Assembly: GCA_036245525.1 (NCBI GenBank) | Contig: BTPG01000002.1 | Span: forward strand, 125,501,615-125,565,614 | DNA length: 64,000 nt | DNA from: Semisulcospira habei | Taxonomy: Eukaryota > Mollusca > Gastropoda > Semisulcospiridae | Direction of reading: 5' to 3' | Part shown: piece by piece, positions 61,120-64,000 of the stretch | Position numbering within the stretch: position 1 is the first letter of the stretch | How the letters are laid out: every line of letters begins with the position of its first letter | The notes under the pieces: model-generated | Seen by the model: the letters and a program-made list of their open reading frames with translations, nothing else | The model's database searches: none | Told to the model about the DNA's origin: nothing | Made by a program: the position numbers and the translations under genes

Positions 61120-61463
61120 ATAAGTATTGCAATTAACTAAGGAACCATTTTTATATCTCTTTAGAAAAACAAGGGGGGGGGGGGGGGGGGGGGACTTTCA
61201 TGGATATTTTGTTGTTGAAGTATTTCTTTTCTTTTCTTGACTGAGTCAAGTTATTTCAAACTGCAGAAGGGCAACAGATAATAAGCGATAAGTCATCAAG
61301 AAAACGTCAAGGAGAGTTTAATGGTTACACAACTATGCTAAAACTTTGTGGAAACTGTCATTAATCTTCATTACTGTCTGATTTCCCTTTGTTTGCTTCC
61401 CTGTGACCAGTCTGATCAATCTCCCGACACTGCCCTGCGATGGATTTTGTTTTTTCTCGGCCA
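61120..61463. other. unannotated stretch with poly-G
   Basis: Poly-G of about 22 at 61172-61193. No gene or family recognised. Confidence 0.4.
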
Positions 61464-61665
61464 TTAACCCTTTCTCTGCCAAGAAAATGTGAACACAGTG
61501 CAACAGCAAGAGACATAGATCATCACAAGGATCTATCATGATGTGGATCTTGCCTCTTGCTGTCACTACTTTGTATTCATTTTCCTTATAACCTCTGGGG
61601 CTCTTTGGCGTTGTATTAATAGATTCCTGAATACAGTCTGCGTCCCCTGGCAGTGACGGGGTTAG
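61464..61665. mobile_element. H2 TTAA element, near complete
   Basis: TTAACCCTTTCTCTGCCAAG to CCTGGCAGTGACGGGGTTAG, about 202 bp, so both termini can be compared directly (TIR about 18 bp, TTAA mutated to TTAG on the right). Hairpin 61506-61560 is short (GCAAGAGACATAGATCATCA). Confidence 0.85.
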
Positions 61666-61839
61666 ATCTATCAGAAGTGAACCTGACCCAGACACAAATT
61701 CTCGACCTTGACCCTGGAAACCTACCTTAGCCGGTGCGAAATCACGGGGCTGCCTGGTTTTGTCGGAAATCCGTAGGACACCACTTTCAATTTGCAGGAG
61801 ACACAGATTAACGTGTACCCCTGAACCCGCCCGAGGAAC
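61666..61839. other. unannotated stretch
   Basis: Nothing recognised before the 30-bp array. Confidence 0.35.
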
Positions 61840-62482
61840 TATGCCTACTGGGGCAACGCCTCAACGAACTATGCCTACTGGGGCAACGCCTCAACGAACT
61901 ATGCCTATAACTGTACCTACTGAGGCACCGCCTCAACGAACTATACCTACTGGGGCACCGCCTCAACGAACTATACCTACTGGGGCACCGCCTCAACGAA
62001 CTGTGCCTACTGGGGCAACGCCTCAACGAACTGTGCCTACTGGGGCAACGCCTCAACGAACTGTTCCTACTGGGGGAACGCCTCAACGAACTGTGCCTAC
62101 TGGGGCACCGCCTCAACGAACTATACCTACTGGGGCACCGCCTCAACGAACTATACCTACTGGGGCAACGCCTCAATGAACTGTGCCTACTGGGGCAACG
62201 CCTCAACTAACTGTGCCTACTGGGGCAACGCCTCAACGAACTGTGCCTACTGGGCAACGCCTCAACGAACTATGCCTACTGGGGCAACGCCTCGACGAAC
62301 TATGCCTACTGGGGCAACGCCTCGACGAACTATGCCTACTGGGGCACCGCCTCAACGAACTGTGCCTACTGGGGCAACGCCTTAACGAACTATGCCTACT
62401 GGGGTAACGCCTCAACGAACTGTGTCTACTGGGGCAACGCCTCAACGAACTGTGCCTACTGGGGCAACGCCTCAACGAACCC
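61840..62482. repeat. 30-bp minisatellite, about 21 units
   Basis: Unit AACTGTGCCTACTGGGGCAA plus CGCCTCAACG. Main variants are GTG/ATG/ATA in the first half and CAACGCC/CACCGCC in the second. As 30 is a multiple of 3, frames stay open on both strands (plus TPQRTVPTGA; minus SSLRRCPSRH). An unrelated ACTGTACCT insertion near 61910 and a 1-bp loss near 62250 break the plus frame, so coding is doubtful. Confidence 0.95.
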
Positions 62483-62754
62483 CGAAAGGTTTAGGGACTG
62501 ATTTTGATGTCTGAGCGAACCCACTGGGCATCGACATGACATTTAGAACCCCCCCCCCCCCCCCCCCAAAAAAAAAAAAAAAAAAGAGTGCGCAGATGCG
62601 GATTACCCCCTCCCCCCCCCCTCCCACCTCCTCCCCACCCCATCCCACCCCACCCCAACTATACACAAAAAATAATTGGTGTATCAAAAGACAGTTCCTC
62701 TCCCATCCCACCATCCCATCACACCCACCCCCTTGTCCATCTTCTCCTGTCTAG
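62483..62754. repeat. C/A-rich low-complexity tract
   Basis: Poly-C then poly-A at 62551-62585, then CCCACCCC-type repeats to about 62745. Confidence 0.85.
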
Positions 62755-62966
62755 TTAACTTTTAGCCCCAACTCCTGCGGCAGGAGACTGAATGACCATG
62801 ATAATTCAAGGATAGTGCCAGACTAGCTTGGCGCCTGAAAGAAGCCAAGCTAATCTGGCACTACCCTTGAATTATCATGGTCAATCCACCTCCTGCAACT
62901 GGTACATAGCCGTTAAACAACACTTCCAAACTTTGGGAAATGCACCCGTGGGGCTGAAAGGGTTAA
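62755..62966. mobile_element. H1 TTAA element, complete
   Basis: TTAACTTTTAGCCCCAACTC to GTGGGGCTGAAAGGGTTAA, 212 bp. Hairpin 62793-62883 with tip CTTGGCGCCTGAAAGAAGCC slightly broken. CAACTGGTACATAGCCGTTA on the right is shared with the 46401 copy. Confidence 0.88.
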
Positions 62967-63480
62967 CTTATTATCTCTCTGGAGACGACATTGCGCGTGC
63001 AGCCTAAAGGTGATTTTCCGTATTACACTTTGTTGTTTTTTCGTTTGTTTGTTTTTTTAAACTAATGATAACATTTTCTTGATTTTTTTTCTTGATTTTA
63101 TTTTTTTGGGGGGTTGGGTACCCGGGTGGGGGTGGGGTGGGGTGGGGGGGGAGAGTTGTTACTTAATTCAATGAAAATGGTGAGGCATCAAGAAGCAAAC
63201 CGTTCAGTGGAGTGCGTACCGGCGTACACGCCAGAACCGCCACAAAGCCAGACGTACCCTGGATCGGTTTGGCGCACGCCATACCCCCCACTAGGACCTT
63301 TTAGCGGAACAAATGTGTGTGAGTGGAGTAACACGTTAAAACGGCTCTCAGCTGTGGTCACTCTGGCGTATTAGAACACCAAAATAGCTGTCACGCTCGA
63401 TCTGGCGTCAGGGTTATTTTGGCGTGTTCGGCCAGCACTGTAAGGGCAGGAGTCACTGAAATAACAGCTAACCCTTCATT
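62967..63480. other. unannotated stretch
   Basis: T/G-rich to 63150, then ordinary sequence. No family match. Confidence 0.4.
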
Positions 63481-63690
63481 GGGGAAGAACAGAGAAGTTT
63501 AGCCGTGTTCTGCGATCGTCAGATTGTAAGAAAAGCTACTTCCATCCTGGCTAGTGATGCACACGTGATGAAAGACCTCTTTGAATTGCTCCCGTCTGGC
63601 TGCCGAACAAGACAACCATCATGTGAAACCAACCGCAGGAAACTGTCTTTCATCCCTGTTGCCGTCCGACTCTTAAATATTTTGTAAATC
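63481..63690 (+). pseudogene. LINE C-terminal fragment
   Basis: The frame 63505-63687 reads KATSILASDAHVMKDLFELL, PSGCRTRQPSCETNRRKLSF, IPVAVRLLNIL-stop. It matches the C-terminal tail of some animal LINEs (consensus HPLxxxFxLLPSGRRYRxPxxKTxRxxxSFIPxAIxLLN). No RT upstream. A GT microsatellite follows in the 3' UTR. Confidence 0.72.
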
Positions 63691-63700
63691 TACACAGCTG

Positions 63701-64000
<300 letters not shown>

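Noticed and set aside
62233..62475. Arg/Ser/Cys-rich repeat protein on the minus strand
   Set aside because: Produced by the 30-bp array being a multiple of three; equal openness on both strands argues against selection.

Overview
The window looks like repeat-dense, gene-poor nuclear DNA of an invertebrate animal. I infer a lophotrochozoan, probably a gastropod mollusc. The reasons are APE-type LINE retrotransposons, tRNA-derived SINEs, long CT/GT/AT microsatellites, minisatellites and no bacterial gene organisation. I found no host protein-coding gene, rRNA or functional tRNA that I can support. Almost every long open frame is a retrotransposon fragment or a translated simple repeat.

Four classes of mobile DNA dominate. 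(1) LINEs: a near full-length RTE-sized element (35098-38387) and a 5'-truncated relative (23835-25125) have precise target-site duplications (TSDs), as does a very short copy (54434-54775, minus). Other LINE ends lie at 7822-9675, 8287-9240, 14660-15190, 30001-30100, 34181-34617, 46935-47298 and 63481-63690. (2) A ~390-bp dispersed retroposon with a (CAAT)n tail, here called CTR, occurs at least 11 times, nearly always between 10-13 bp TSDs. (3) tRNA-derived SINEs lie at 12095, 13613, 27173, 46672 and 59187. (4) A large swarm of near-perfect hairpins falls into at least eight unrelated sequence families (H1-H8). H1, H2, H3, H4 and H8 sit inside elements that start and end in TTAA with CCC(A/T)TT-like inverted termini, the signature of piggyBac-type non-autonomous elements (MITEs).

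Family labels used below: H1, core TTGGCGCC (arm AGGGTAGTGCCAGATTAGC); H2, arm GCAAGAGGCATAGATCCTCA then GAGCCCCCGC; H3, 80-bp whole-element palindrome with TCCGGATACGCGGC; H4, CGGTAGCGGTTTTGTCGCG; H5, GGTCTGTGATTTTGGACC; H6, GGGCCCACGACGGCCGCAG; H7, CCACTAAGCAAGGTGCTCCG; H8, CTGACGACACCGCTTGGCGG. 'D repeat' is a 1.5-kb TIR-bearing repeat (3853-5366 and 22795-25270).

The elements record a readable insertion history. A CTR copy (3770-5640) was split by a D repeat, which then took a second CTR. The other D copy took a LINE. A LINE endonuclease relic (7822-9675) was split by another LINE end, which took a CTR. An H3 hairpin sits in the TTAA of an H2 element (22381-22460). H2, H8 and H1 elements are joined end to end through shared TTAA sites at 53284-53745.

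The strongest unusual signal is a link between hairpin elements and satellites. The 73-bp satellite (51713-53263) is the left half of an H2 element repeated about 21 times, stopping at a sequence gap and then a complete H2. The 46-bp satellite (58218-59178) is one arm of H8 repeated about 20 times between TTAA-type termini. Other minisatellites (62, 34-35, 29, 57, 28, 26 and 30 bp units) have no such visible origin.
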